A DNA stretch of 64,000 bases from Saccharopolyspora gregorii (GTDB taxonomy: Bacteria > Actinomycetota > Actinomycetes > Mycobacteriales > Pseudonocardiaceae). Location: contig NZ_CP059556.1 of the NCBI RefSeq assembly GCF_024734405.1, forward strand, positions 2,852,001-2,916,000. Reading direction: 5' to 3'. A program made the position numbers and the translations under genes. How positions within the stretch are numbered: position 1 is the first letter of the stretch; each line of letters begins with the position of its first letter. Shown piece after piece: positions 7,710 to 17,005 of the stretch. Under the pieces are notes generated by a model. That model was not told the origin of the DNA and did no database searches. It saw only the letters and a program-made list of their open reading frames with translations.

Positions 7710-10081
7710 GAGCCGACGCCCACCGGTGCGGGGTCGCCCAGCGCGGCGAACGCCTGCCGGAACCGGTCGGCGAACTCGGCCACGTCCGGGAACGACCCGG
7801 GGTCGGTGGTGATGCCGACGCCCGTGTGCTCGGACCAGTGGATCACTCCGAGCGCCAGGCCCACCCCGGCGGCCAGCGGCAGCACCGGGTGCACGGTGTG
7901 CAACCGCGCGCCCGCGATCCGCGGCGGTTCGGCCCGGCCCGGCATGACCGAGACGATGGCCTGGAAGAAACGTCCCCGGTACATCGACCGGACCGCTCGC
8001 GCGTGCAGCGGGGCCGGGAGCGCGCCCAGCGCGCCCACCACCGCGGCAGCGGCGACCGGCATGCCGCCGCGTTGCGCCCGGTCCAGGCGGGCGGCGATCT
8101 CGGAGAGGCGTCGGCGCGGCGCCATCGGACCCAGCGGCAGGTCCACCGCGATCCCCGCCGCGTGGTTGCCGAACCAGGACGTCCCGCCACCGGTGCCCCG
8201 GGGCACCATCGCGCGCAGCGAGCGCTGCGTGGTGTCGTTCTCGTCCACCAGGTGCAGCGCTTCGGCCAGCACCGCCAGCAGCAGCGCGGTCCGGCTGACC
8301 CGGTGGGCGGCGGCGGTGCGGCGCACCTGCTCGGTGGGGAGCTCCACCCACGCGTAGCGGCGGGCCGAGGTGCTGCGCCGCGCCGGCCCCGCCGCGGGCA
8401 GCGCGTTCGCCGCGGCCAGGCCCAGCAGACCGCGCAGCACCACCAGCGCCCGGCGCGCCCCCGACAGCTCCGGGGCGGCGGGCGGCGGCTCCTCCTGCGG
8501 GTCGTCGGAGAGCAACCGCAGCAGCGTCGCGGTCATCACCAGCCCGTCACCCAGCGCGTGGTGCATCGACACCAGCAGCACGACCTGCGCCGAGCCGGGT
8601 TCGCGCAGCACCTTCAGCGCCCACGGCGGCCGGTCGGCGCGCAGCGGGGCGGTGAAGAACTCCCGCTCGACCCGTTCCCGCTCGCCGGGAGCGCCGCTCA
8701 GCTCGTGGTGGCCGAGGTGCTCGGGCACCGAGATCTCCCGCACGGGGATCCAGCGCCCGCCGCTGAGCCGGTGGTGCAGCATCGGCAGCCGCGGCGCCCG
8801 GCTGGTGATCAGGGCGCCGAGGTGGTCGATCCAGTCCGCGGTCGTCATCACCCGGTCCGGGTCGCTCAGCGTCAGCACCGCGCCGGTGCGCTGCGGGACC
8901 TCCGGGGTGGCGGCGTGCACGAAGAACGCGTCCTGCCCGCGCAGCCGCCGCGGGCGCGGCGGGGGCCGCAGGTCGGCGAGCTCGGCCACCTGGTCGGCGA
9001 ACCGGCCGGTGACCCGCAGGTGCTCGTGCACGCGCTGCTCGACGGCGTGCAGCTCGTCCGGGTCGGTGAGCAGGCGGTCCAGCACCCGGGCCAGCGCGTC
9101 CGCGTCCTCGCACAGCTCGGCGAGCCCCGCGTCGGCCATCAGTTCGGCGTTGGCGCGGCCGTGCCCGGCGATCGGTTCCACCATGAGCACCGGGCGTGCG
9201 CACGCGAGCGCCTCCAGCGCGGTCGCACCGCCCGCGTTGGTCACCACCACGTCGGCGGCCGCGGTGTAGGCGGGCACGTTCCGCACCCAGCTCAGCGGCA
9301 CCAGCCGGGGGTCCTGTCCGGCGCGGTCCCGCAGCCGCCGCAGCAGCGCCTCGTTGTGCCCGCACAGCACCACCACCCGGTCGATCTCGGTGCGCAGCGC
9401 GGCGTCGGCGGCGCGCTCCACGGAACCGAAGCCGAGCGAACCGCAGGAGATCAGCAGGATCCGCCCCTCGGCGGGCAGCCCGCAGTCCCGGCGAGCCTCG
9501 GCCTTGTCCCGCGGCCGGAACCGGGACTCCACCGGCGGGGCGCTCACCGCGTGCACCGAGCGGGGCTGGGCACGGCGTGCGGCCCGCAGCCCGTTCTCGC
9601 TCATCACGTAGTGCAAGTCGATCCGCGAGTACACCCAGAACGGGTGCGGCGCGAAGTCGGAGATCACCGCGGCGATCGGCACGTCCAGCTCACCGCGCCC
9701 GCGCAGCCAGTCGAGGCCCGCGGTACCCAGCGGGTAGGTCGAGACGATCAGGTCCGGGCGGTGCTCGGCCAGCACCGGCCGCAGCCGCCGCCCGCACCAG
9801 GACCCGACGAAGCGGCGGCAACCGTCGGCGAACCAGCGCTGCCGCCACAGCGCGGCGTAGAAGAAGTCGTACAGCCACGGGGTGCTCTCGACGTTGGTGA
9901 CGTAGATGCGCTGGAACGCGGCCGGCACCCACGAACCCATGACCTGCAGCGCGTCCACCCAGGTGACGGCGCATCCCGGCCAGCGGGCGCGGGCGGCCTC
10001 CTCCACGGCCCGCGCCGTGGCGTTGTGGCCTTCCCCGATGGTGGCGCTGACCAGCAGGAGTCGGTGCGGTGGCTGAGTCAC
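7706..10081 (-). CDS. MGDG-synthase/MurG-like glycosyltransferase fused to WS/DGAT acyltransferase
   Basis: 791 residues with two clear enzyme halves. Residues 1 to about 380 form a GT-B glycosyltransferase of the diacylglycerol-glycosyltransferase type: N-terminal [17 protein letters not shown] (the MGDG-synthase lipid-acceptor motif) and a C-terminal sugar-nucleotide site [15 protein letters not shown]. Residues about 395-791 form a wax-ester-synthase/DGAT domain with the catalytic HHxxxDG motif (HHALGDG, His507-Asp512-Gly513) and a WES-type C-terminal domain. The whole is one uninterrupted frame without a stop or shift between halves. The glycosyltransferase would glycosylate a lipid and the acyltransferase would add an acyl chain from acyl-CoA. 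It leads a three-gene operon with a membrane protein and an SDR. Confidence 0.85.
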   Translation of the reverse strand: MTQPPHRLLLVSATIGEGHNATARAVEEAARARWPGCAVTWVDALQVMGSWVPAAFQRIYVTNVESTPWLYDFFYAALWRQRWFADGCRRFVGSWCGRRLRPVLAEHRPDLIVSTYPLGTAGLDWLRGRGELDVPIAAVISDFAPHPFWVYSRIDLHYVMSENGLRAARRAQPRSVHAVSAPPVESRFRPRDKAEARRDCGLPAEGRILLISCGSLGFGSVERAADAALRTEIDRVVVLCGHNEALLRRLRDRAGQDPRLVPLSWVRNVPAYTAAADVVVTNAGGATALEALACARPVLMVEPIAGHGRANAELMADAGLAELCEDADALARVLDRLLTDPDELHAVEQRVHEHLRVTGRFADQVAELADLRPPPRPRRLRGQDAFFVHAATPEVPQRTGAVLTLSDPDRVMTTADWIDHLGALITSRAPRLPMLHHRLSGGRWIPVREISVPEHLGHHELSGAPGERERVEREFFTAPLRADRPPWALKVLREPGSAQVVLLVSMHHALGDGLVMTATLLRLLSDDPQEEPPPAAPELSGARRALVVLRGLLGLAAANALPAAGPARRSTSARRYAWVELPTEQVRRTAAAHRVSRTALLLAVLAEALHLVDENDTTQRSLRAMVPRGTGGGTSWFGNHAAGIAVDLPLGPMAPRRRLSEIAARLDRAQRGGMPVAAAAVVGALGALPAPLHARAVRSMYRGRFFQAIVSVMPGRAEPPRIAGARLHTVHPVLPLAAGVGLALGVIHWSEHTGVGITTDPGSFPDVAEFADRFRQAFAALGDPAPVGVGS

Positions 10082-10255
10082 GAGGCGAGCTCCCCCCTCC
10101 GAGAACGGCTCGTGGTCCGGAGGCTAACGGCGTCCCGGAGGCCCGGCCGGATGAGCGAACGCCCCGCAGCCGGATGACTCGGCGGCCGGTTCCGGGCGAG
10201 GATGGCCGTGGTGGATCAGCTGAGGCCCGGGCGACCGGGCGGAACGGGAGTGGGC

Positions 10256-10698
10256 ATGACCAGCAAGCAGGAGGCGGCGGCCGCGGTCCGGGCGAAGAAG
10301 GTGGAGCTCGGCATCACGTGGGCGCAGCTGGCGGAGGCCGTGGGGCGCCCGGTGGCGTGGACGACGGCGGCGCTGCTGGGCCAGCACCCGATGCCGGAGG
10401 CGGAGGCGCGCGCGGCGGGGAGCTGCTGGAACTGGGACCGGACGTGCTGCACGCGCTGCGGCTGCAACCCACCAGGGGCGCGTTGGACCAGCCGGTGCCC
10501 ACCGACCCGACGATGTACCGGTTCTACGAGGTGCTGCAGGTCTACGGGCCGACGATCAAGGAACTGATCCACGAGGAGTTCGGCGACGGCATCATGAGCG
10601 CGATCAACTTCCGGCTCGACGTGAGCCGCGCGGAAGATCCGCAGGGCGACCGGGTGGTGGTGACGCTGGACGGCAAGTTCCTGCCGTACCAGTGGTGA
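10256..10698 (+). pseudogene. cynS: Cyanase with a single frame break
   Basis: Two frames together spell a full-length cyanase. From the ATG at 10256 (GGGAG 5 nt upstream) the first frame reads a good N-terminal helix-bundle domain up to about codon 55 ([19 protein letters not shown]). The match then continues in the next frame from about 10420 as [20 protein letters not shown] through the catalytic domain and the end DGKFLPYQW. The catalytic Arg, Glu and Ser (in [13 protein letters not shown] and [10 protein letters not shown]) all lie after the break. The shift falls in the G run at 10417-10420; one extra G would restore the frame. It is either a sequencing/assembly error in a homopolymer or a real lesion. 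Cyanase decomposes cyanate with bicarbonate to ammonia and CO2. Confidence 0.85.
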
Positions 10699-10723
10699 CC
10701 TCGCCGCGCGCCTGAGCGGGCGT

Positions 10724-11596
10724 TCAGCCGGTGGCCGCGAGGAACGCGTCGCGCAGGTCGTGGGTGATGTGCGCGGGCCACAGCGCGTGCAGCGGCGCGA
10801 ACAGCGCCGGGCGCAGCTCCACCACCCGGGTCCGCCCGCCCGCGGTGGGCCCGGGCGGGGCGGTCACCAGGGCCACGTGCCGGGTGCCGATCACCGCGGT
10901 GACCGGCGGGGTGCCCTGGATCGGATTGCGCAGGTGCTTCGGTTCGAACCCGGCGCGGCGGCAGTGCTCCAGCAGCAGGTCGGTGTAGCCGGACCGCCCC
11001 GGATCGCCCCAGACCACGAGCCGTTCCCCGGCGAGTTCGGTGAGCTCGACGTGGTCCCGGCCGGCCAGGTGGTGGTCCGCGGCGACGGCGAGCGACAGCC
11101 GGTCCTGGCTGAGGGTGCTGCGGGTCAGCCCGTGCTGGGGGCGCATGCCGCGGCAGAGCCCGAGGTCGAGTTCGCCGCCGAGCAGGTCCTCGGTGAGCTG
11201 CTGCGGGTAGTGCTGGTGCACTTCGGTGCCGAGCGCGGGCAGCTCGGCGAGCGCGGTGTGCACCAAGGTGGTGACTTCGTCGCTGGTCACGGCCGGGGTG
11301 TGCCCGATCCGCAGGGTCTCGGCGCCGCCGCGTCCGATGCGGCGGGCGCGGTGCAGCGCGGCGCGGGCGATGCCGTGCAGGACCCGCGCGTCTTCGATGA
11401 GCGCCTGCCCGGCGGGCAGCGGGGTGACCCCGCCGGTGTCGCGGCGCAGCAGCGGGACGCCGACCTCGCGTTCGAGGCTGCGCACCGAGGCGCTCAGGGC
11501 CTGCTGGGTGAGGTGCAGCCGGGCCGCGGCCCTGGTGAATCCGCCTTCTTCGGCCACGGCGACGAGGTGCTCCAGCTTGCGCAGGTCCAGTCCCAC
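10724..11596 (-). CDS. LysR-family transcriptional regulator
   Basis: 290 residues. The N-terminal winged helix is classic LysR (DLRKLEHLVAVAEEGGFTRA, then AARLHLTQQALSASVRSLER), followed by a periplasmic-binding-like effector domain. I start it at the GTG 11596, which has a purine-rich GGAGGTGGAGGA upstream on the minus strand; the frame's long upstream extension runs antisense or out of frame to the next SDR gene. It is convergent with the broken cyanase and on the same strand as the SDR that precedes it, so it might control either. No effector can be inferred. Confidence 0.9.
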   Translation of the reverse strand: MGLDLRKLEHLVAVAEEGGFTRAAARLHLTQQALSASVRSLEREVGVPLLRRDTGGVTPLPAGQALIEDARVLHGIARAALHRARRIGRGGAETLRIGHTPAVTSDEVTTLVHTALAELPALGTEVHQHYPQQLTEDLLGGELDLGLCRGMRPQHGLTRSTLSQDRLSLAVAADHHLAGRDHVELTELAGERLVVWGDPGRSGYTDLLLEHCRRAGFEPKHLRNPIQGTPPVTAVIGTRHVALVTAPPGPTAGGRTRVVELRPALFAPLHALWPAHITHDLRDAFLAATG

Positions 11597-11703
11597 GTCG
11601 GTCCTCCACCTCCTCGTCGGCTGCCGCGTCCCGCACTCGCCGGGGCGGCCGGCCCCCGCTCCGGCCGCCCCGGCATCCTGCTCCACCCTGGCGGGCGGTC
11701 CGG

Positions 11704-12459
11704 TCAGCGGGTGGTGTACCCGCCGTTGGCGAAGATCGTCTGCCCGGTGATCCACCAGCCGTCGGTGGCCAGGAAGCGGACCAGCGGTTCGATGTCCTCG
11801 ATCTTGGTGAGCTGGTTGCCGAGGGCCTGCGACTTGTGGAACTCGACCCGTTCGGGGGTCTCCTGCGGGTAGAAGAACGGGGTGTCCATCGGCCCGGGGG
11901 CGATGTTGTTCACCGAGATGCCGCGGTCGGCGAACTCCTTGGCCGCGGCCCGGGTGAAGTGCTCCAGCGGCGCCTTGCCGCCCGCGTAGGTGGAGTAGCC
12001 GTCGGTGAACGCCGCCAGCAGCGAGGTCACCAAGCTGATGATCTTGCCGTTGTCGTTGAGCCGGCGGCCCGCCTCCTGCAGGAAGAAGTACGCGGCCTTG
12101 GCGTTGATGCCGAACATCCGGTCGTACTCCTCCTCGGAGGTCTCCACGATCGGTTTGCGCAGCACCATGCCGGTGGTGTTGACGGCGACGTCGACGCCGC
12201 CGAACTCGTCGACGGCCGCGTCGAACAGCCGCCGGACGTCCTCGACGCGGGTCAGGTCGCCCGCGACGGTGATCGCCTGCGAACCCGCCGCGCGAACGGC
12301 CTCGGCGGTGCGCTCGGCGTCGTCCTTCGAGGACTCGGAGTGGTGGTGGACCACGACCTCGGCGCCGGCTTCGGCGAGCTTGGTGCTGATCAGTCCACCG
12401 AGGTTCTTGCCGCCGCCCGCGACCACCGCGACCTTGCCGTTCAGCGTGTGCTCGGTCAT
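11704..12459 (-). CDS. SDR-family oxidoreductase
   Basis: 251 residues. The cofactor loop is a variant (AGGGKNLGG in place of TGxxxGxG), followed by AGDLTRVEDV (the Asp that contacts adenine), a VAVNTTGM segment in place of NNAG, the catalytic YAGGK preceded by VTSLLAAFTDG, and a C-terminal GWWITGQTIFANGGYT. The unusual loop and NTTG make it an atypical but probably active SDR (such variants are common in 'classical' SDRs annotated as 3-ketoacyl reductases). The LysR gene follows on the same strand. Confidence 0.85.
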   Translation of the reverse strand: MTEHTLNGKVAVVAGGGKNLGGLISTKLAEAGAEVVVHHHSESSKDDAERTAEAVRAAGSQAITVAGDLTRVEDVRRLFDAAVDEFGGVDVAVNTTGMVLRKPIVETSEEEYDRMFGINAKAAYFFLQEAGRRLNDNGKIISLVTSLLAAFTDGYSTYAGGKAPLEHFTRAAAKEFADRGISVNNIAPGPMDTPFFYPQETPERVEFHKSQALGNQLTKIEDIEPLVRFLATDGWWITGQTIFANGGYTTR

Positions 12460-12607
12460 CTCGCCCTCCTTGCCGGAATCGGTCGACCGGCGTGTTCCGC
12501 CGGTCCGGCCCCGACGCTAGGGGCCGTCGCCCGGGCCCGGGAAACACGCGCTTCGCGTGCGCCGACAAGGAACGCCGATGGCCGCAGGTCGCGGCGGGTT
12601 CAGCAGG

Positions 12608-13195
12608 TCATCCGCAGATCTTCCCGGCGGCCGCGGTGAGGGCGTCCCGGTGCAGCGCGTCCAGCCGGTGCCCGAAGACCGCGGTGACCGCGGAGGCGGC
12701 GAGGTCCAGCCGGCATTCGTCGGTGGGTTCCCGCACCGCTTCGGTCTCCCGCAGCTCGCGCACCGCCTCCGCGCTGATCCGGTCCAGCTCGGGCCGCACC
12801 TCCGCGCCGAGGTCGGGGCGGTGGTCGGGACGCAGCTCCGGGTGCGCGTCCCACTCGGCGAACAGCCCGCGCTGCACGTCCTTGCCCGCCTCGATCTGGT
12901 CCCGGAAGAACCGGACCCCGTCGGCCGGGTCGAGCCCCGCTTCAGCGGAGAGCTCGGCGACGGTGTCGAGCACCTCCCGCTCCCGCGGCGGGTCCTCGAT
13001 GGGGGAGTCGGTGCCGTACTTGGCGGCGGCGACCTCGTCGGCCAGCAGCAGCCGTTGGGCGGCGAGGTCGACCAGCGCGGTCAGCCGGGGTTCGGCGCGG
13101 TCCGGTGCCGGTACCGGTGCCGCGCTGCCGGTGGCCGGGGCCGTCGTGGCGATCAGCGCGCTCAGCGCGAGTCCCGTGAGCATCCTTCGTCGCAT
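12608..13195 (-). CDS. Exported chorismate mutase (AroQ-gamma type)
   Basis: 195 residues from the ATG at 13195, with GAGGAG just upstream. The first about 28 residues form a Sec signal peptide (MRRRMLTGLALSALIATTAP then ATGSAAP). The mature part is all-helical and fits the secreted AroQ-gamma chorismate mutases such as M. tuberculosis Rv1885c: QRLLLADEVAAAKYGTDSPI supplies the expected Arg and Lys, and VRFFRDQIEAGKDVQRGLF the following helix. It would convert chorismate to prephenate outside the cytoplasm; the physiological reason for exported mutases is not settled. A further 23 codons upstream (to 13264) lack the signal-peptide logic. Confidence 0.85.
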   Translation of the reverse strand: MRRRMLTGLALSALIATTAPATGSAAPVPAPDRAEPRLTALVDLAAQRLLLADEVAAAKYGTDSPIEDPPREREVLDTVAELSAEAGLDPADGVRFFRDQIEAGKDVQRGLFAEWDAHPELRPDHRPDLGAEVRPELDRISAEAVRELRETEAVREPTDECRLDLAASAVTAVFGHRLDALHRDALTAAAGKICG

Positions 13196-13510
13196 GTCCG
13201 CTCCTCGTCGGTCGGTGTCGTGGAGGAGTCTGCCTCGACCGGGCCCGCGCACCACGTCCGACATGCCCCGGCGTGTCGGCCCGGCTCGAGTGCCGCCCCC
13301 GCCCCGGCCGACGCCCGGTCCACTGTGAACCCACTGTGGACCGTGCGGGAAACCGAGTTGAACCGCGCGGGAACGGTTTTCTCCCGACGGCGAGCACGCC
13401 GCGCCGCCGTGCGGCGATCGACAACGGTCCTCAGTGGTCCGATCGGCCGGTCCGCGACGGATCTCCGGGGTGCGCCGATTACGCCTTTCGGCGGAACCCG
13501 GGCTCCGGGT

Positions 13511-13528
13511 TTGTCATCGGCATGACAA
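13511..13528. promoter_or_regulatory. Operator-like palindrome
   Basis: TTGTCAT and ATGACAA are perfect 7-bp inverted arms around CGGC. The site lies 27 bp upstream of a TTGACG element and about 100 bp before the acyl-CoA ligase gene. The two-fold symmetry and AT-richness in a 70+% GC background suggest a dimeric repressor or activator site; no regulator gene is adjacent. Confidence 0.55.
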
Positions 13529-13554
13529 GAACATTCTCATGGCGAACCGCTAGC

Positions 13555-13583
13555 TTGACGTGCTCTGCGCGAAGTCGATAGGT
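13555..13583 (+). promoter_or_regulatory. Candidate promoter for the acyl-CoA ligase gene
   Basis: TTGACG (13555-13560) is followed after 17-18 nt by ATAGGT/TAGGTG near 13578-13584. The -35 is close to consensus and the -10 is only partial. Transcription from here would give a leader of about 40 nt before the ATG at 13630. Confidence 0.45.
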
Positions 13584-13629
13584 GTTCCCGATCTTTACCG
13601 GTTTCAGCGCGCAGTGGTGAGGGAGCGGC

Positions 13630-15264
13630 ATGGTTCGAGACGGTCGAACGGACGGCGCGGGCGGGGCCCGGCACGGTACGCACGCGTTGCGGGTGCTGGC
13701 CAGGGCGGGCATGGCCTCGCCCACCTCGCCGCGGCGCGCGCTGCGCGGGCTCGCCGACGTCCGCACCTGGGGTCCGCTGGTGGGGGCGCTGCGGCACATC
13801 ACGCGGACCCGGCCCGCCGACGTGGGCCTGGCCGACGAACTCGGCGAGGTCACCTACGGGGAGCTGGACCGCGCCTCCGACCTGCTGGCGGTCGCGCTGC
13901 GGGACCGCGGGTTCGACGACCGGCACACCGTCGCGGTGTGCTGCCGCGACCACCGCTGGCTGGTCCTGTCGCTGCTGGCCTGCGGGAAGCTCGGCGTGCA
14001 CGTGGTGCTGGTGAACACCGGTTTCGCCGCTCCGGAACTCGCCGACGTCGTCGATCGCGAGCAGGTCGCCGCGCTCATCGTCGACGGCGAGTTCGCCCCG
14101 CTGGTGGCCGGGGCTCGGCTGCGGGTCCCGTGCTTCGAGGCGTGGCCCGCGGCGGCCGCGACGGGAAGCACCACCCTGAAGGGACTGCTCGCGGAGGCCG
14201 AGCAGTCCCCGGAGGAACCCGTCATCCCCCGGCCCCGCCGCCCCGCGGGCGTCGTGTTGCTCACCAGCGGCACCACCGGCCGCCCCAAGGGGGCCCGCAG
14301 GCAGGTGCGCTCCGCGTTGAGCGCCGCCGAGTTCCTGGACCGCATCCCGCTGCGCGCCGGGGAACCCACCTTCATCGCCTCCCCGCTGTTCCACGCCATC
14401 GGCTATTCGCAGCTGACCGTGGCGTTCGGCCTCGGCAGCACCGTGGTGGTGCGGAGCCGGTTCGACGCCGCGCGGCTCGCGACGGCCGTGCGCGAGCACG
14501 GGTGCCGCGCGGTGGTGCTGGTGCCGACGATGCTGCGGCGGTTGCTCGACCTCGACCCGGAGTTTTTGCGCGCGAACCTGTCCGGGCTGCGCGCGGTGAT
14601 CGTGTCCGGCTCGGTGCTCGCCCCGGAACTGGCGCGGGCCACCGCGCAGCGGCTCGGCGACGTGCTCTACAACCTGTACGGCTCCACCGAGGCCGCGGTC
14701 GCCGCGGTCGCCACCCCGGCGGAGCTGCGCCGCGCGCCGGGCACCGCGGGGCGCAGCCCGCACGGCTGCGCGGTGCGGCTCTACGACGGGGCGAACCGGC
14801 GGATCACCCGATCCGACGTGCTGGGCCGGATCTTCGCCGGTGGCACGCTGACCTCCACCGGCTACACCACCGGGACCGGGCGGCCGCAGATCGGCGGGCT
14901 GGTGGACACCGGCGACCTGGGCCACTTCGACGAGTCCGGTCTGCTGTTCGTGGACGGCCGCGCCGACGACATGATCATCTCGGGTGGGGAGAACGTGTTC
15001 CCGGCCGAGGTGGAAAACGTCATCGCCACCCACCAGGCGGTGAAGGACGTCGCCGTCCTCGGCATCTCCGACCCCGAGTTCGGGCAGCGGCTGCACGCGT
15101 TCGTGGTGCCCATCCCCGGTGCCGCGCTGCACCCGCTGGAGGTCGTCGACTTCGTCCGCCAGCGGCTCGCCCGGCACAAGGTCCCGCGGCGGGTGGACCT
15201 GGTGCGGGCGGTTCCGCGCAGCGCCACCGGCAAGGTCCAGCGCGCGGCCCTGCCCGCGGGCTGA
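13630..15264 (+). CDS. Fatty-acid/acyl-CoA ligase (ANL superfamily)
   Basis: 544 residues. The AMP-binding P-loop is VLLTSGTTGRPKGARR, followed by YNLYGSTEAAVAAV, the hinge DTGDLGHFDESGLLFVDGR, and the C-terminal ISGGENVFPAEVENVI with the adenylation Lys in PRSATGKVQR. A GGGAGCGG precedes the ATG. It activates a carboxylic acid to acyl-AMP/acyl-CoA; chain length and identity are unknown. It is the first gene of a plus-strand set with a BVMO-type monooxygenase, GMC oxidase and acetoacetate-decarboxylase-like protein, so a role in oxidation of a lipid or terpenoid acid is likely. Confidence 0.88.
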   Translation: MVRDGRTDGAGGARHGTHALRVLARAGMASPTSPRRALRGLADVRTWGPLVGALRHITRTRPADVGLADELGEVTYGELDRASDLLAVALRDRGFDDRHTVAVCCRDHRWLVLSLLACGKLGVHVVLVNTGFAAPELADVVDREQVAALIVDGEFAPLVAGARLRVPCFEAWPAAAATGSTTLKGLLAEAEQSPEEPVIPRPRRPAGVVLLTSGTTGRPKGARRQVRSALSAAEFLDRIPLRAGEPTFIASPLFHAIGYSQLTVAFGLGSTVVVRSRFDAARLATAVREHGCRAVVLVPTMLRRLLDLDPEFLRANLSGLRAVIVSGSVLAPELARATAQRLGDVLYNLYGSTEAAVAAVATPAELRRAPGTAGRSPHGCAVRLYDGANRRITRSDVLGRIFAGGTLTSTGYTTGTGRPQIGGLVDTGDLGHFDESGLLFVDGRADDMIISGGENVFPAEVENVIATHQAVKDVAVLGISDPEFGQRLHAFVVPIPGAALHPLEVVDFVRQRLARHKVPRRVDLVRAVPRSATGKVQRAALPAG

Positions 15265-15266
15265 CG

Positions 15267-15331
15267 CCCGGGCGCGGACCGGGCGCGGACCGGGACGGGG
15301 CGGGGCGGGGCGGGGCGGGACGGGGCGGGGC
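15267..15331 (+). repeat. G-rich tandem repeat with G-quadruplex potential
   Basis: Two head-to-tail copies of CGGGCGCGGAC (15267-15277 and 15278-15288) run into a pentameric GGGGC array (15295 to about 15331) with one GGGAC variant. Six runs of four Gs separated by single Cs lie on the coding strand, the arrangement that favours a compact parallel G-quadruplex. It sits 3 bp after the acyl-CoA ligase stop and 130 bp before the monooxygenase. Confidence 0.85.
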
Positions 15332-15459
15332 GGACCGGAGAACCCGGTGGTCGCCGCCCTGTCCGAAAGTATCAATGATCTGGCCGTCGGCGTCAGACCG
15401 GACGGGCGAACCCGGCATAACGTGATCGTGTCCCCAGCGCACGACCACGAGGAGCCCGC

Positions 15460-16932
15460 ATGTCGCCGATCCGCCAACCCCATGTCGCCATCATCGGCAG
15501 CGGGTTCGCGGGCATCGCGGTGGCCGCGCAGCTCAAGCGGGCCGGCCACACCTCGTTCACGATCTTCGAACGCGCCCCCGGCGTGGGCGGGGTGTGGCGG
15601 GACAACACCTACCCGGGGGCCGCGTGCGACGTGCCCTCGCACCTGTACTCCTACTCGTTCCAGCCGGAACCGACGTGGCGGCGCCGGTTCGCCGAGCAGC
15701 CGGAGATCCTGCGGTACCTGCGGCGCTGCGTGGAGCAGAACCGGCTGACCCGGCACCTGCGGCTGAACACCTCCATCGAATCCGCCGCCTACGACGAGAA
15801 GGCCCGGAAGTGGCGGCTGCGCACCGGATCCGGCGACCTCGTCGAGGCGGACGTGCTGGTACCCGCGGTGGGCCAGCTCAGCGAACCGGTCGTGCCGAAC
15901 CTGCCCGGGCTGGACGAGTTCGACGGCCCGGCCTTCCACTCCGCCCGCTGGGACCACCAGCTCGACCTGCGCGACAAGCGGGTCGCGGTGATCGGCACGG
16001 GCGCGAGCGCGGTGCAGTTCGTCCCCGCGATCGCCGACCGGGTGCGGGAGATGACGGTGTTCCAGCGCTCGGCGCCGCACATCGTTCCCCGGCCGGACCG
16101 CGCCTACCAGTCCTGGCACCGGTTCGCGTTCCGCCACATCCCCGGCGCGCAGGCCGTCGGCCGGTTCGGCGTCTGGCTGTTCTTCGAGGCGGCCGGTCGC
16201 GGGCTGACCACCGCGCAGGGCATCGGCAGGCTGTTCACCGTGGTCGCGGGTGGCCACCGGCGCAGGCAGGTGCCCGCGGAGCCGCTGCGCGCGGACCTCG
16301 CGCCCGACCACCAGATCGGCTGCAAGCGGGTGCTGTTCTCCAGCGAGTACTACCCGGCGTTCTCCCGCGAGGGCGTCCGGCTGGAGCGCGGAGCGATCGA
16401 ACGGGTCACGTCGAACGGGGTGCGGACCGCGGACGGGGTCGAGCACCCCGCGGATGTGATCATCTTCGGGACCGGGTTCGACGCGAGCAACTTCCTGTCC
16501 ACACTGGACATCACCGGCGCCGGTGGCGCCCGGCTGGACGAGGTGTGGAAGCGGGGTGCGCGCGCCTACCTGGGCATGGCGGTGCCCGGCTTCCCGAACA
16601 TGTTCGTGATGTACGGCCCGAACACCAACCTCGGCTCCGGATCGGTGGTGCACGTGCTGGAGAGCCAGGCCAGGTATGTGGTGCGCCTCGTGCGCAGGCT
16701 CGCCCGGAGACCCGGTGCCGCGCTGGACGTGCTCCCGGCCGCCGCCGAGCGGTTCGACCACGAGATGCAGCGGCGGCTGCGCGACAGCGTGTGGACCTCC
16801 TGCCGCAGCTGGTACCGGGACGCCGACGGGCGGGTGAGCACCAACTGGCCCGGATCCATGACCGAGTACCGCAGGCGCACCCGCTGCCCCGACCTGAACG
16901 ACTTCCAGGTGCTGACGGCCTCCACCACGTGA
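15460..16932 (+). CDS. Baeyer-Villiger-type flavin monooxygenase
   Basis: 490 residues with two dinucleotide folds: GSGFAGIAVAAQL near residue 11 for FAD and VIGTGASAVQFVPAIA near residue 177 for NADPH. Between them is the type I Baeyer-Villiger fingerprint FxGxxxHxxxW(D), here FDGPAFHSARWDH. The WRDNTYPGAACDVPSHLYSY segment is also typical of the family. It would insert oxygen into a ketone or hydroxylate a lipid substrate using NADPH and O2. The ATG has GAGGAG about 7 nt upstream. Close relatives in context include mycobacterial MymA-type enzymes of cell-wall lipids, but substrate cannot be read from sequence. Confidence 0.9.
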   Translation: MSPIRQPHVAIIGSGFAGIAVAAQLKRAGHTSFTIFERAPGVGGVWRDNTYPGAACDVPSHLYSYSFQPEPTWRRRFAEQPEILRYLRRCVEQNRLTRHLRLNTSIESAAYDEKARKWRLRTGSGDLVEADVLVPAVGQLSEPVVPNLPGLDEFDGPAFHSARWDHQLDLRDKRVAVIGTGASAVQFVPAIADRVREMTVFQRSAPHIVPRPDRAYQSWHRFAFRHIPGAQAVGRFGVWLFFEAAGRGLTTAQGIGRLFTVVAGGHRRRQVPAEPLRADLAPDHQIGCKRVLFSSEYYPAFSREGVRLERGAIERVTSNGVRTADGVEHPADVIIFGTGFDASNFLSTLDITGAGGARLDEVWKRGARAYLGMAVPGFPNMFVMYGPNTNLGSGSVVHVLESQARYVVRLVRRLARRPGAALDVLPAAAERFDHEMQRRLRDSVWTSCRSWYRDADGRVSTNWPGSMTEYRRRTRCPDLNDFQVLTASTT

Positions 16933-17005
16933 CCGCCGTCCCCACCTGAACTGCACAGCGACCGAGCGGGCCGACGGCGGCCCGGACCCCCTGAGAGGTG
17001 CGCAC

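Larger units (their letters stand above)
13196..13629. other. Divergent intergenic region between chorismate mutase and acyl-CoA ligase
   Basis: No convincing gene is visible on either strand in these 434 bases. Towards the right it holds a perfect spaced palindrome (13511-13528) and a promoter-like pair (13555-13583), both described separately. The part from 13500 to 13560 is noticeably less GC-rich than its surroundings, as expected for a control region. Confidence 0.6.
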
